Shown here in pieces: positions 23,193 through 34,106 of a stretch of DNA of 64,000 bases. Made by a program: the position numbers and the translations under genes. The notes beneath the pieces were generated by a model. That model was not told the origin of the DNA. It searched no databases and worked only from the letters and a program-made list of their open reading frames with translations. Position 1 is the stretch's first letter. Each line of letters starts with the position of its first letter. Location of the stretch: the NCBI GenBank assembly GCA_035771165.1, contig JAWNZC010000473.1:1557001-1621000 (forward strand), in the 5' to 3' direction. The DNA is from Paragorgia papillata. Lineage: Eukaryota > Cnidaria > Anthozoa > Scleralcyonacea > Coralliidae.

Positions 23193-23515
23193 ACGATTTC
23201 AAAACCACGCAACATATCGCTATCCAACACATCAAAATTATATGTTATTGCCTCGGACTAGTACTACATGCATTTCAAAACCACGCGACATATCGCTATT
23301 CAAGAACTCAATAATATGTTATTTTCTCGTTCTATTTCAAAACCACGCTACTTATCGGCTATCCAACAGGTCAATATTATATGTTATTGCCTAGTTCTCT
23401 TTCAAAAATCGCTATCAAACACATAAAAATTATATCTCATTGCCGCGGACTACATGCATTTCAAAACCACGCAACTTATCGGTATCCAAGGACTCAATAT
23501 TATACACATACAACA
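23193..23515 (+). repeat. Degenerate minisatellite, about 4-5 units
   Basis: Units of about 60-85 bp begin TTTCAAAACCACGC, continue ATATCGCTATCCAA and end ATTATATGTTATTGCC. A second short array, GTCAAAAATGTCG, follows at about 23,635-23,735. Confidence 0.8.
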
Positions 23516-23875
23516 ACGTTTTCAGCTTCAAAAATGTTTCGCAAAAAGTGGTGAACATGCGATGCGCGAGAAAGGGAAAACCGCTAGCGGCAATGTGTCA
23601 GAACCAAACAAAGTGCTAAAAAGCGGTGCCCTGTTTAGCGTTAAAAATGTAGGGTCAAAAATACCGTAACAAAAATGTCGCCTCAAAAATACAGCGTCAA
23701 AAATGTCGTGTCAAAATTATTGCGCCAAGAACGTCGAATGCTATTGATTCCGCACGAACGAACTAGACAATGCAAGAGTTATATAATTAAATCTACAACT
23801 TCAGCTCATTTGTTTCATTGTTCACACAAGAACTACTGAGCTAAACGTCTTTTTACATGTTTTCAACGTTTTAAA

Positions 23876-24085
23876 CGTAAACATAGCTATAATCCCAGGA
23901 CTTGCTACAACAATTATAAGCGCTATTTATAACATAGCCTCAAAGTTTTAGATTTAAACATTATAAGCCCACGACTTACTACAATTATAAGCGCTATTAA
24001 TATAACATAGTTCAAAGTTTTAAATCTAAACATTATAAGCCCAAGACTTACTACAAGAGCAATTATAAGCGCTATTCATAAGATA
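23876..24085 (+). repeat. Three-copy tandem repeat, ~80 bp
   Basis: Units contain AACATTATAAGCCCA, GACTTACTACAA, AATTATAAGCGCTATT and CAAAGTTTTA. Non-coding. Confidence 0.85.
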
Positions 24086-24103
24086 TGTATGGTGGTTCGT
24101 GGT

Positions 24104-24150
24104 TGCGCTAACCCTAACACTGTCCCAAACCCTAACCCTAATCCTAACTC
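24104..24150 (-). repeat. Short interstitial telomere-like run
   Basis: CTAACCCTAAC, then ACCCTAACCCTAATCCTAAC, approximates (TTAGGG)n on the minus strand; only about five units. Confidence 0.6.
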
Positions 24151-24344
24151 CAAATGTGCCTATATAACCCAGTGAGCTATATATATATAACTGAAGTGTT
24201 ATCTTCTGATCATTGACCAGGCAAACCAGTAGAAGACATGTAGACCTGAAGTTTGTATACATCCATTCTTCCACGCAGAGATGAAAATTCAGCCTCGCTA
24301 CTTTTAGAATACAGTGAAACCTCTATTAAAAGTGCTTATGAGGT

Positions 24345-24470
24345 GAAAATTAAGTCTGTCTTATTTAAAAGAACACTTAAAATGACAAAGTAACATCTTT
24401 TGCAGTTTTTCCCTTCCTTGCTTCATTGTCGAGATATTTCTGGTTGTTTGATATGCAAATATGGTTGACA
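24345..24470 (+). repeat. Dispersed repeat shared with 40,375 and 41,100
   Basis: CTTATTTAAAAGAACA, then TTTTGCAGTTTTT, CTTGCTTC, GAGATATTTC and GTTTGATATGCAAAT recur at 40,378-40,480, and inverted at about 40,975-41,085. Confidence 0.7.
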
Positions 24471-24513
24471 TCTAGATGTCACACGTGTTTAACGATTTAT
24501 CGAAGAAGGTTAT

Positions 24514-25220
24514 CAACCGCGTCCCAAGGCCATTTGTGGGGGCTGGGCAAAGATGGAGACCAAAACCAAAAAGGCCGGAACAAATGGGCCTGGCACAGCA
24601 GCCAAAAATGCGCTATATAATGCCTCATTTTTTACTCGTACCCAATTTTCTCAACGTTTATTGCGCCCAGTCAGGCTTTCGATTGACTTGCAAAATTCAA
24701 GATGTCGCTCACGTTGAATGTATTCTTATACTGCGTTCGATATGCTTTGGATAATTCTAATTACAGCGAAATTATCTTCTTTTGCCACCTAGTACTAAAA
24801 TACTCTTTGACTTTGTTCACCAAGTCTTTCCAATTCGTTTCTCCAGATTAAGAAAACAATTTGGTTGCCCCATGGACTGCGTTGTATTGCAGGGCACATG
24901 CAGAGACGACACAACCCATCATTACATATTCTTCCAACGTTTTTTCAGTGATGTTTCCCATTTTCATTGTTTTTGAAGTTGTTTTTAAATTTGCCGCCAT
25001 CACTTCTTTGTAATTTGAGCCCCTCAAACTAATGCCCGCTAGTTAACCTGAGCGCCTGCCTTGCTTCCACCAATCAGAATACCTAAAACATATCCAATGT
25101 TATCTCGACCAATCAGATATGGTGATAGTTCAGTCTATGCCTGAGCCATTTGTTCCCGCCATTTTGCTTTTGCCCGCCATCTTGGCCCAGCCGCAACAAA
25201 TGGCGCTGGGGACGAGGTTG
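24514..25220. mobile_element. 0.7-kb TIR element, same family as 59,556-60,459
   Basis: The ends are CAACCGCGTCCCAAGGCCAT and ATGGCGCTGGGGACGAGGTTG. Subterminal blocks read CCGCCATCTTGG. Internal sequence (CATGGACTGCGTTGTAT, ATTCTTCCAACGTTTTT) matches the copy at 59,556-60,459. GAAGGTTAT before the left end resembles GAAGGTTCT four bases beyond the right end, so the 9-bp duplication appears disturbed. There is no transposase. Confidence 0.8.
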
Positions 25221-25930
25221 CATGGAAGGTTCTATATCTTTGCAATTATTAAACCAAACTAATTCGACCGAAGCGCGTGGGTGTGTTTCTCTCACAACAC
25301 CAAACATGTAATTTTCAAGTAATAGCGTACCGTCGAGCTGCTATTTATTGTCCATAATGCGGACAAACAAACCAAAATTGACTTCCAAATGATTGCAAAA
25401 GAGCCATTATCTATTGTTCGGACTGCAAGCTAGAATTGTGGGTAAAAGCGGCAAACTTAAATAGTGACGTCACCACGACGGAGCGCTATTATATTTGATA
25501 ATAGCAAAGCTATATAATATTCTCCAATGGCTCATTATATACGCTAAGATGTTAATTTGTGACGTCAATATGTTTAATTTGCTTATCAAACAACCAAGCA
25601 AAGCTAAGAATAAATTTGGTACACCTTGGTACGAATTAATAAAGATTGTATTGCCTGTGAAGTGAAACAGTCAGTCCGAAAATACGGAAAACAACAGATT
25701 AACGCTTAATGCAGGATTAGTGCCAATCAACTTTTGAAATGTTAGGTTTCCCGCTGCCACGAGTTACGCGGAAAACATCACGCTCAAATTTTTTGACTGT
25801 CACGCAAAAACTGCTCACTCAATCAGAAAATCAGAACCCTGATATATTGACACCTGATTTATAACAAAAGTAATTATGATTATTAAATGAGCTTTTCTCT
25901 AACAATAACGCTGTTTTGTGTGAACAAAGA
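25221..25930. other. No gene seen (downstream of the fibrinogen-domain gene)
   Basis: This is the 3' side of the minus-strand fibrinogen-related gene. No clear AATAAA is visible close to its stop. Confidence 0.4.
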
Positions 25931-25934
25931 TATT

Positions 25935-26200
25935 CTAAAAGTTGCGTGGCCTGATTTTCATTTCAGTCTTCTTTAAAGAATAGTTGGTTGCTTTCCAGCG
26001 ATTCCAGATAGCGCCTTGACCTTGTTTGGGGTTAGCACCACGAAGATACAAACCATTTAAGTTAGAGTGATGACAGTTTTTGTGCCACCAGGCACCTTTG
26101 AAAACCACAGCACAGTTTACACGAGTATGTTTGTCATTATCTTTATCTTTAGTGGTAAACTTCATTCCATTGTGCACAGCAAGTGCGTTGCCAGTATTAC
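25935..26200 (-). CDS. Exon: fibrinogen domain, C-terminal part
   Basis: Acceptor TTTACTAG then GTAATACTGG gives phase 1 and joins the previous exon to restore a glycine codon. The 88 codons include GNALAVHNGMKFTTKDKDND, with the usual calcium-loop acidic residues and the HNG-MKF motif. Then come NCAVVFKGAWWHKNCHHSN (paired cysteines) and LNGLYLRGAN, ending KKTEMKIRPRNF and a stop. This is the canonical end of a fibrinogen-related domain, which binds acetylated or other carbohydrate ligands in the ficolin/tachylectin group. No break is visible in this exon. Confidence 0.9.
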
Positions 26201-26256
26201 CTAGTAAAGAGAAAAAATGCACCATGTCCGTGTAAAGACGCGTTTACATAATTCGA

Positions 26257-26409
26257 TCTAATATATCCAACACTCGTTAGTGTTCTTTCGCCAGTTTCTA
26301 AGTACAGTCAAGGAGGTTGAAAATACGAGACAAAGCCGCGTGTTGTTTCAACCAGCTTGACTGTATTTGGACATCGGAGGACAAACACTGACGAGTGTTG
26401 AATATAGCT
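26257..26409. mobile_element. 150-bp MITE-like inverted repeat
   Basis: ATATCCAACACTCGTTAGTG is mirrored by CACTGACGAGTGTTGAATAT. An inner pair, TACAGTCAAG..GGTTGAAA / TTTCAACCAGCTTGACTGTA, forms the second half of the arms. It lies in the region just 5' of the last fibrinogen exon. Confidence 0.75.
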
Positions 26410-26990
26410 TCTCATGCGAAGACAAAATGGACCAAAATATTTGCTAAATTTGACCGTAATCTTCTTCCGATTTCTAAATGCTGATGGGGTTCCAAATCGG
26501 GAGGGAACAACTTCTTACGCCCAAAACCGGAACGTTCACAGACAGCTCAGTTATAGAGGTAGTCGATGGGAGTTATTCACCCTGAAGAGGCCTAGGAACG
26601 AAATCTACAAGTTAAAGCCGACCCTAACAAATAACAAACAGTACACGAGGTTTGTTTATTCCATTTGTAAGTGATTTTACCCTTTTTTGTATTATTATAT
26701 CATCACTGATTATACACACGGACAGCGCACCTCAGTTCATACGGAACCTATATATAACCGGACTGTGGGTCTTCTAGGAGCAAAATCCCAACGGGCATGC
26801 TTCAGAAGCGGTGCAAAACTCTCACGACAAGAAGGGCAATGACAATATATAACAACATTGCACAGAAGCCAATGGAATCTCCAGACACCTACGTTGCCAC
26901 CACATTACCGTTGACGATGACATCGCGGCCGATTCGCAAAAGAAATTCCAAACGAATACTAAGTAGTAAACATCTTTAGCCCACAGGCAC
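26410..26990. other. Intron sequence, no gene
   Basis: Contains a 30-base stretch (26,453-26,482, beginning ACCGTAATCTTCTTCCGATT) repeated exactly at 28,766-28,795. Nothing coding is recognised. Confidence 0.4.
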
Positions 26991-27381
26991 AACATCAACG
27001 TGGGTAATTTAATCCGCACAGGCAAATATCACGCCTGTCTGAGCCACACAGGCAAACATCGCTCGCCGCACAGGCGAAAATCGTTAGCCACACAGGCAAA
27101 TTAAAACACTCGTTATCGAGCAACTCAGGCACGGACTTAAACATCGTTAGCTACACAGGCAGCTTAAACATCGTCAGCCACACAGGCACTGAGTAAAACA
27201 TCATGAGCCACACAGGCAACTTAAACATCGTCATCGTTAGCCACACAGGCACTGACTTAAAGGTCGTTAGCCACACAGGCACTGAGTTAAACATCGTGAG
27301 CCACAGAGGCAACTTAAACATCGTCATCGTTAGCCACACAGGCAAGTTAACAGCGTCATAAGCCACACAGGCACTGACTTA

Positions 27382-27627
27382 GGGGCCGATTACATGAGCC
27401 GGGCTAGCCCGGCTAACTAGCCCGACTAACCGGGCTGACTCGTGTCACGCATTTTTTTCCCCGGCCACAAAAGGAGATTTTAATCAACGTTAGGATTCGT
27501 TTACGTCTAAACCAAACCAATTCTTCTTTGTACATTTAGTTTATGCGAGTTTGAAAACCACAGTGAGATCCTAATCAATCGCGTGAGCCCAGTTAACCGG
27601 GCTAGCCCAGCTCATATAAACAGCCCC
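27382..27627. mobile_element. 246-bp MITE
   Basis: The inverted ends are GGGGCCGATTACATGAGCCG, with GGCTAGCCCGGCTAA sub-repeats, and its complement ending in CAGCCCC. TA lies on both sides. The interior has no coding. Confidence 0.75.
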
Positions 27628-27718
27628 TAAAACATCGTTAGCACACATGCACTGATTTAAACATCTTGAGCGCCACACAGGCAAGTTCGAGGGCAAGTTA
27701 ACAGCGTTAGCCACGTTA

Positions 27719-27889
27719 AGCCTGGTTTCCATATAGCCGAAAGAGCCGGCGGCATGTCTGCGGCAAGGGGCAATGGTCCAATCGCATACAGCTTTTTATT
27801 GCTGGCTAATTCAACACTGTCTATGATTGGACCATCGCTCCTTGCCGCAGACATGCCGCCGGCTCTTACGGCTATATGGAAATCAGGCT
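27719..27889. mobile_element. 171-bp MITE with TTA duplication
   Basis: Arms of about 45 bp start AGCCTGGTTTCCATATAGCC and include AGAGCCGGCGGCATGTCTGC. TTA flanks both ends (27,716-27,718; 27,890-27,892), the 3-bp duplication usual for PIF/Harbinger-type elements. The arms are nearly perfect. Confidence 0.85.
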
Positions 27890-27959
27890 TTAGCTCACAG
27901 TTAGCCACGCAGGCCAGTTAAACATCGTTAGCCACACAGGCAAACCTCCATTTGTTTCT

Positions 27960-28947
27960 TCACAAAGCCTAGGCAAGACCAGGAAATTAATGCTTTTTTT
28001 TTTATTTAATGCTTGAGCGCACACGGCAACGAGGAATGTAGCTATATCCAGTCTGTACTATTTTACACACCTACTAAACAACGCCATCCCTAACAGAAAA
28101 TACCCAAGTCAACACACGACACACTTTCTCAACCACAAAGGCAAATATATAGCGCACTAAACGACAATGTCAATAGAAACATCTTCTGACAATATACAAC
28201 GACTCGAGAAAAAAACAACAAATAACTTAACAGATAGTACCAGCTAGGGTCAATTAGTCAATCCCATCAACGTAATATAGCATGCCCACGGCTACAGTAA
28301 ATATTTGAACAAACCTGAAGCACGTAACGCTACACAAGAACTAACCAGAACTTTAGTCTCGACTGTACCTCCTGAGGTTGAGGACCAGCTTCGGTAACTG
28401 ATTTGGATGCGCCGCGTTTGCCAAAGCTGGAGTTTGATCATCTGGCGCTACATGTGGAACTGGCGGCCGGACAACTCGCCGAAGAAGCAGAAAGGCTGGA
28501 ATAGCAGGAACTTGGTCGTCAGCCATTTCTACCGAAACTAAAATCCAAGCCGAGGTCGATCTGTGGTATGAAGTCGCTCCCAAAACGTGTTCATCCACGG
28601 ACTTCTTGCAAGTGCCAGCGGAGAGAATGGTCATCCACTTATATATATTATTGAATTCCCTAGGGCATAATTTCCATATTCTTTGAATAGGAGTGCCGTG
28701 CCCCCCAAAAAGCGGCACCCGTACCGAGATTTCAGCTGTGTCGTGCCGAAAACGTTATAGTGTAAACCGTAATCTTCTTCCGATTTCTAAATGCTCATTA
28801 AATATATATTTCTTTTAAATTTTTCTCATAAATTATTAATGAGTTTTAAAATAATCAGATCTGAATCTCCTTTTAATTATGTGATTTACATATCAAAGTA
28901 AAAACTGTAGCGTTCGCCAGCAAACTACTCGACACTCTTGTAAGTCA
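27960..28947. other. Intron sequence; one unplaced minus-strand ORF
   Basis: A 121-codon minus-strand frame (28,353-28,718) contains MADDQVPAIPAFLLLRRVV and a proline-rich stretch. It matches no domain I recognise and may be a first exon of a lost transposase or chance. No other feature is seen. Confidence 0.3.
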
Positions 28948-29046
28948 AAGTAGTGTGACGTTTCTCTCTGACGAAGGACCTTCGCTCGAATCACATAATC
29001 TACGTCCCATATTTCGGTAGTATACCCAACCTTACTATATTTCAAC
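28948..29046 (+). mobile_element. Penelope-derived insertion with decayed hammerhead motif
   Basis: CTGACGA (28,968-28,974), a GGACC/TTCGCTC segment and GAATC (28,988-28,992, altered from GAAAC) align with the unit at 2013-2135. The tail (TTTCGGTAGT, CCAACCTTACTATATTTCAA) aligns too. ACTCTTGTA(A/T)GTCA lies on both sides (about 28,934 and 29,046), consistent with a target duplication of about 14 bp. Confidence 0.55.
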
Positions 29047-29349
29047 TCTTGTATGTCATTCTAGTCAATCACATACATACATCAGCACAATAATCGGATC
29101 CGATAATCAGATCGTGTGAACGTGCTATAACAAGACATTTACCATTTTGTACAATAGCAAAAGCGAGACAGGTTTCTGCAATCGTCGCACACAGTAGAAA
29201 GCAATTCTTCTGTAATACTGCAATTGTAGCGACTTGTCTTGCACAAATTTGACCAAGCGTACGACACGTTTCAATTTTCTAATACGCAATTACAAACAAA
29301 TATCTTTGTACCTTGTTAATAACTTTCTCAAATAAAATCGGTTTCTCAC

Positions 29350-29722
29350 CTGAATAACCTGTTACTGTCAACTTATATAGATCCGTTTCATCTGCCATGG
29401 CAAATGTGTTGTACTTAGCGTAACGTGTCTCGTTTTCAAAATCTTCCAGATCAACTCTCAAAACATCTTGACCACTCTTTGACAAACGATTTATCTTGTC
29501 CAGTCCAAGCCAGAACTCTCCACTGAGATTACCAAATCCATTTTTGTAGTCAGTCCAAGTTAGATAAAAATCCATGCATTCGTCTTTGAAAAACAGTCCA
29601 ACCTCCTCTATCAGTTGTCATGTCACACCTTACATCAAAAGCTCCTTGATCATCTGGATCAATTGTGTATACGTCATTTTCTTTTACTCCACTTTTGTAC
29701 AATTCAGCACAACTTTTTGGTA
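29350..29722 (-). CDS. Exon: fibrinogen domain, N-terminal part, with frame change
   Basis: Acceptor TTTACACAG; the exon begins PKSCAELYKSGVKENDVYTI, the standard start of a fibrinogen-related domain, and continues FDVRCDMTTDRGGWTVFQRR. The frame then changes at about 29,572-29,578, and the domain continues in another frame as MDFYLTWTDYKNGFGNLSGE, then FWLGLDKINRLSKSGQDVLR and YKLTVTGYSG up to the donor GTGAGA. Homologues normally have a few more residues between QRRM and DFYL, so a deletion of eight bases (or another 3n+2) best explains the break. The exon length of 373 is one more than a multiple of three away from fitting its phases, confirming the indel. Confidence 0.85.
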
Positions 29723-29759
29723 CTGTGTAAAGATTAATTTTTAGAATGTCACAAATATA

Positions 29760-30094
29760 TAACAGTGCAAAGCCAACTTAAACGTACATATGTTGCTGTA
29801 TTGTAAAGACACATCTAGAGCAAATGTACAGGGAAAACGTAATGTGTCTATGCATGGTATGTGTCTCCAAACATTTTTTCGCTTCCGATAACTAGAAGCT
29901 CTCTCGATCATAGCCACACTCGCGGCATTATTGCTATATAAGCTCTGGCCCCAGGTCTTATAATTAGAATTTTACAATGTGTATTTAACAAAAACAATAC
30001 ATTTTTCCGTGTATGCACTGTAATTATAGATTATACAGATGATGATCATTTGACTGAACGTGTCAACTAAGCACAAGAGCGGTGTGGTCCACAG
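29760..30094. other. Intron sequence, no feature
   Basis: No coding or repeat structure recognised. Confidence 0.4.
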
Positions 30095-30615
30095 TAGAGT
30101 AGAGTAGAGTAGAGTAGAGTAGAGTAGAGTAGAGTAGAGTAGAGTAGAGCAGAGCAGAGCAGAGCAGAGCAGAGCAGAGCAGAGCAGAGCAGAGCAGAGC
30201 AGAGCAGAGCAGAGCAGAGCAGAGCAGAGCAGAGCAGAGCAGAGCAGAGCAGAGCAGAGCAGAGCAGAGCAGAGCAGAGCAGAGCAGAGCAGAGCAGAGC
30301 AGAGCAGAGCAGAGCAGAGCAGAGCAGAGCAGAGCAGAGCAGAGCAGAGCAGAGCAGAGCAGAGCAGAGCAGAGCAGAGCAGAGCAGAGCAGAGCAGAGC
30401 AGAGCAGAGCAGAGCAGAGCAGAGCAGAGCAGAGCAGAGCAGAGCAGAGCAGAGCAGAGCAGAGCAGAGCAGAGCAGAGCAGAGCAGAGCAGAGCAGAGC
30501 AGAGCAGAGCAGAGCAGAGCAGAGTAGAGTAGAGTAGAGTAGAGTAGAGTAGAGTAGAGTAGAGTAGAGTAGAGTAGAGTAGAGTAGAGTAGAGTAGAGT
30601 AGAGTTGAGTAGATT
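30095..30615 (+). repeat. Pentanucleotide microsatellite AGAGT/AGAGC/AGAGT
   Basis: About ten AGAGT units, then 75 AGAGC units (30,146-30,520) without visible interruption, then about 17 AGAGT units. The C variant occupies the centre as one homogeneous block. Confidence 0.98.
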
Positions 30616-30831
30616 TTCAGATAATACTTTCGTATCTTAAAGTCTTAGACATCAAAGCTTTCTCTAAATCTGCCTTGTCAGATTGTTTAATTGCGTTAAA
30701 GTATTGTCTTAAATACAATTACCTTTGGCTTCGCATATTTGATCACTTTCTTTCATCTGCAATGTTTAGACAACAGAATGTTAGTTTAATTATAACTGCG
30801 TGATATATTGATTACATCATTACTGTTGTAG

Positions 30832-30862
<31 letters not shown>

Positions 30863-30867
<5 letters not shown>

Positions 30868-33145
30868 GGCCGGCCAAGGATCCAAAATATTACTGTTGAT
30901 GGCATTCTTTGTTACAAGCAGGCAACCACGCTAGATCGCATCGAATAGTGTTTACTTTGAAGGTTTGGGGGGTTGCCATCCGTAATTCGGGATTTCAATA
31001 TAAAAATTTGGAGTTTTTTGAAAGCACACTACGGCTTTGATGTTCCGCGTTGACGACAGATGGGATTTTGGTGGAGTAATGAAATAAGTCCTAATGTTTT
31101 ACGATGATTGGCTAATGTTTTCTGTCATCCAATCAGCGCGCGTAAAGTTTCGGATGTCATAATTCGCATCAGCCACAATGACAAACAAACAAGACACATG
31201 GCGTGGATACACCTAAATTTGAAACAACACCTCGAAGAAAGGCGACAAGAAGGTAAATTTGTAAAGTTTTATAATTTTTTTGGATCTGGTAGCTACGGTA
31301 AAGTCCTTTATATTAAGGGCTACAGTTGGTTTTGGTAATTTGCTGATACAACCATAATATATTTCCTTTTAATCCCCCGTGTTGCTCTGAACTTGAACAT
31401 TATCAGAGGCAGAGCTAGCGAACCAAACTGAGTTGTTGTTCGTTATGACTTATCACTTAAACATAAATATTAACCTTGGACCTGGTAAATGTGTGTACTG
31501 TCTTTAAGTTTTATATTTTATTCTGATTTCGTTTAACAATATTAGTTTACCGTATTTGTGTTCGCTAAAGCTTATGGTAAGCTTATAATTATTTTGAAAA
31601 GTGCTGTCCTAGTATCGTTGAGAGGTTGGCCTTCTTGAGAAATAGTTTGATGGTTATGAATTCTTGTTGACTTCCTAATCCAAGCAGAGAAGTAGTTATC
31701 TTCAGTACAGATGAGAGAAGCTTCTTTCCAAATAATTGTGTGGTTCGTTACCCAGATGTATTTGGCAGCAGAAGACTTTCACAGCGACCATTTGAACAAC
31801 AACCGAGATGTTCTCTTCCAGACATTTGGCCAACTTTCCCCAGTGTTTTGGTTGAAAGCCATGCGGAGTTAGTTATTCAGATAGTCCATGAAATTAGAGA
31901 TTCTTGTCTGTCTGTATAGCCAAGTGTTGAAAGTATACACTGCTGTCAAAAGTTTGGTTTGGGGTGCCAGATCTTGCTTCCAAAGACTTGAGAAGAATAT
32001 CCCATGGCTGAATTCTCACTCTCTTGTCTCTATTTCAAATAGCACCTTAATTGCTGCTGAAATAGTCACACCAAATCGTCTTCTGTTGCCAAACACAATT
32101 GAAGAATGAATCACGAATTATCTGCAAACAAGCTTCATTCATTTGCACCAAAAGCAACTGCTTCTTCTACTGGATTAAGAAATTACCAGAAATTAATAAG
32201 CATCAAGTGTTGAAAGTATACACTGCTGTCAAAAGTTTGGTTTGGGGTGCCAGATCTTTGCTTCCAAAGACTTGAGAAGAAGTACCCTAATATCAATTAT
32301 GCTACTTGATGTAACGTCGTTTAATTCCCTTCATTCTATTGTAGATTGAACAACTCTACTTTTTCCATCTCAAGTCACTGGGTTTTTGGCAAAACAAACA
32401 AGCATCTAGAGAATACTCCAATTCTTCCTTCTTCTTTTTTAAAACCGTAACGGGGATTATATTCGGCGGTTTACGTTTCGAACCCGATGTTGAAGCCATT
32501 GTTTAATCATTTATTTATTTAGCCGCTTTATTGTATACGAGTATAAAACAGTAAACTTTTTAAATAAAAACGCCAAGCGATGTCCAACACTCCAACAAGA
32601 TAAACCTGTCAACACCCACTTCAACAATAAAATAACAAATATAACTTACGATATTGTAATAATATATTATAACAATAAACGCTTGAATATATCTACAATC
32701 TTATACAAACTTTCAGTTGTTGTCCTTTTGCCTTCTTGCAATAAAATAGCCTGATTTCGCTCAATATAAAAACTTGAGAGTTGAATATTCAGATCGAATA
32801 TAATTTGCATGAAATGCGCCGGTATCTATGTGCCGGGGGGCTTGTTTTGATTCACGTGTTCTCATTGGCTATGTAATTATAACCTGGCCAATCACAAGAA
32901 AGTACCCGAACAAAATTGTTACTAGGGAAACCGAACTTGGAATTTTCAATCCAGCTTGTAGCGCGTGAAATAGCTGTAGAAAACCTCAAAATTTTCACAT
33001 AAAAACCCCGAAACTCGAATGGCAACCGGCCTAGTCGTCTTTGTCGAAGTCTAAGCAACATTTCTGTGGTGGTTGCCTGCTTGTAACACGAAATGCCATC
33101 AAAGGTGTTTTCCAGGCACTTTTATCGAGGTTGGCCGGCCGGCCG

Positions 33146-33149
<4 letters not shown>
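30863..33149. mobile_element. 2.3-kb TIR element in TA repeats
   Basis: The ends are TAGACGGCCGGCCAA and its complement. A second conserved inverted block, GATGGCATT..TGTTACAAGC then AGGCAACCAC, lies 35-70 bases inside each end. TA microsatellites flank both sides (30,832-30,862 and 33,150-33,184), so TA is the likely duplication. About 78 bases from 31,921 are directly duplicated at about 32,205-32,282. Interior frames (31,108-31,338 plus; 32,852-33,061 minus) are not recognised; no transposase motif is seen. Confidence 0.7.
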
Positions 33150-33177
<28 letters not shown>

Positions 33178-33190
<13 letters not shown>

Positions 33191-33600
33191 GTGATATTGG
33201 GCATTTCACTCGATTACATAGCATGTTCTAAGGATTTTGGGTGAAGGAAAATTCGAGTGTAGAATATATACATTTTAAGACCAAACCGGGACCAGTTGCG
33301 AAAAATGCAACTACATAGGCCTTCCGGCAGGAATTGAACCCACGACCTTGCGATTCTAGTGCAATGCTCTGACCACTGAGCCACGGAGGGCGTTGCCGAG
33401 AGCTTGATCGCGAGTTCTGTATATATAATAAGATGGTAATGCCAGGAGAGAATTGGGTATATTATAAGTGATATTGGGCATTTCACTCGATCACATAGCA
33501 TGTTCTAAGGATTTTGGGTGAAGGAAAATTCGAGTGTAGAATATATACATTTTAAGACCAAACCGGGACCAGTTGCGAAAAATGCAACTACATAGTATAC
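33178..33600 (-). repeat. tRNA-derived SINE with duplicated body
   Basis: On the minus strand TGGCTCAGTGGTCAGAGC (33,383-33,366) matches a pol III box A and GGGTTCAATTCC (33,341-33,330) a box B, spaced as in a tRNA gene. The body that follows (33,178-33,315) is repeated almost exactly at 33,457-33,597 without the tRNA head. It is a SINE, not a tRNA gene, because the cloverleaf is not completed. Confidence 0.8.
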
Positions 33601-33615
33601 ATATATGCAACTACA

Positions 33616-33653
<38 letters not shown>

Positions 33654-33762
33654 CATCGAATTCCCCGAGCGAAATGTGTATAAATTATATATTATACCGA
33701 AACATATTAATCTTTTTAATCTTTCCAAAAAAAGCTGAAATAATATTAATTAAGTTCGCTTA

Positions 33763-33975
33763 GCTTAACTTTTGTCCGCTTTTCATTGTCTGTTTCCATT
33801 CTGTTGTCGTCTCAAGGCTTCTGGATGCATTGTTTGTTGCTTCCTTTGTATTCCCTGAATCCTTATTTTCTTGTAACCTAACAATCTTCTTGTCAACATC
33901 TGAATGTTCAGGCGAAACGTTTCCTTGTCTCGCCAAACTCCGCCATTGTTGACAGCTTCGTGAATCGTGCGTGGT
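33763..33975 (-). pseudogene. Possible tyrosine-recombinase (Crypton/DUF3504-like) N-terminal fragment
   Basis: A minus-strand start MAEFGETRKRF shifts frame into HSDVDKKIVRLQENKDSGNT followed by KEATNNA. The ENKDS-NTK-AT pattern resembles the N-terminal SAM-like part of KIAA1958/Crypton-type recombinases. It is short, frameshifted and followed by a stop near 33,763. The assignment rests on a brief motif and is tentative. Confidence 0.3.
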
Positions 33976-34106
33976 GTTCACGCGTGGTACACGAAGCATA
34001 TTCCCCGCTGCAGCGGGGAATATTACTTTCGAGGGCTAATTCGATGATTAATTGACTGGTCACAAGGTACAAATCACGCTTTCTGACTGGACAATTTACA
34101 GTTGAG

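Larger units (their letters stand above)
26995..27950. repeat. CACACAGGC minisatellite interrupted by two MITEs
   Basis: The core unit AACATCGTTAGCCACACAGG followed by CA plus optional CTGACTTA repeats about 20 times with variable length. Two inverted-repeat elements (27,382-27,627 and 27,719-27,889) sit inside the array, and the array resumes after each. Confidence 0.85.

Noticed and set aside
24104..24150. Chromosome end or fusion point
   Set aside because: Only about five imperfect telomere-like units; too short to support a telomere or fusion.
27151..27366. Minus-strand ORF of VWLTMFKLP repeats
   Set aside because: Translation of the CACACAGGC minisatellite.
31108..31338. Plus-strand 76-codon ORF (MANVFCHPISARK)
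   Set aside because: Lies inside the arm of a TIR element with no domain or splice support.
33318..33400. tRNA gene
   Set aside because: Box A and box B are present but the acceptor and other arms do not close; it continues into a SINE body.
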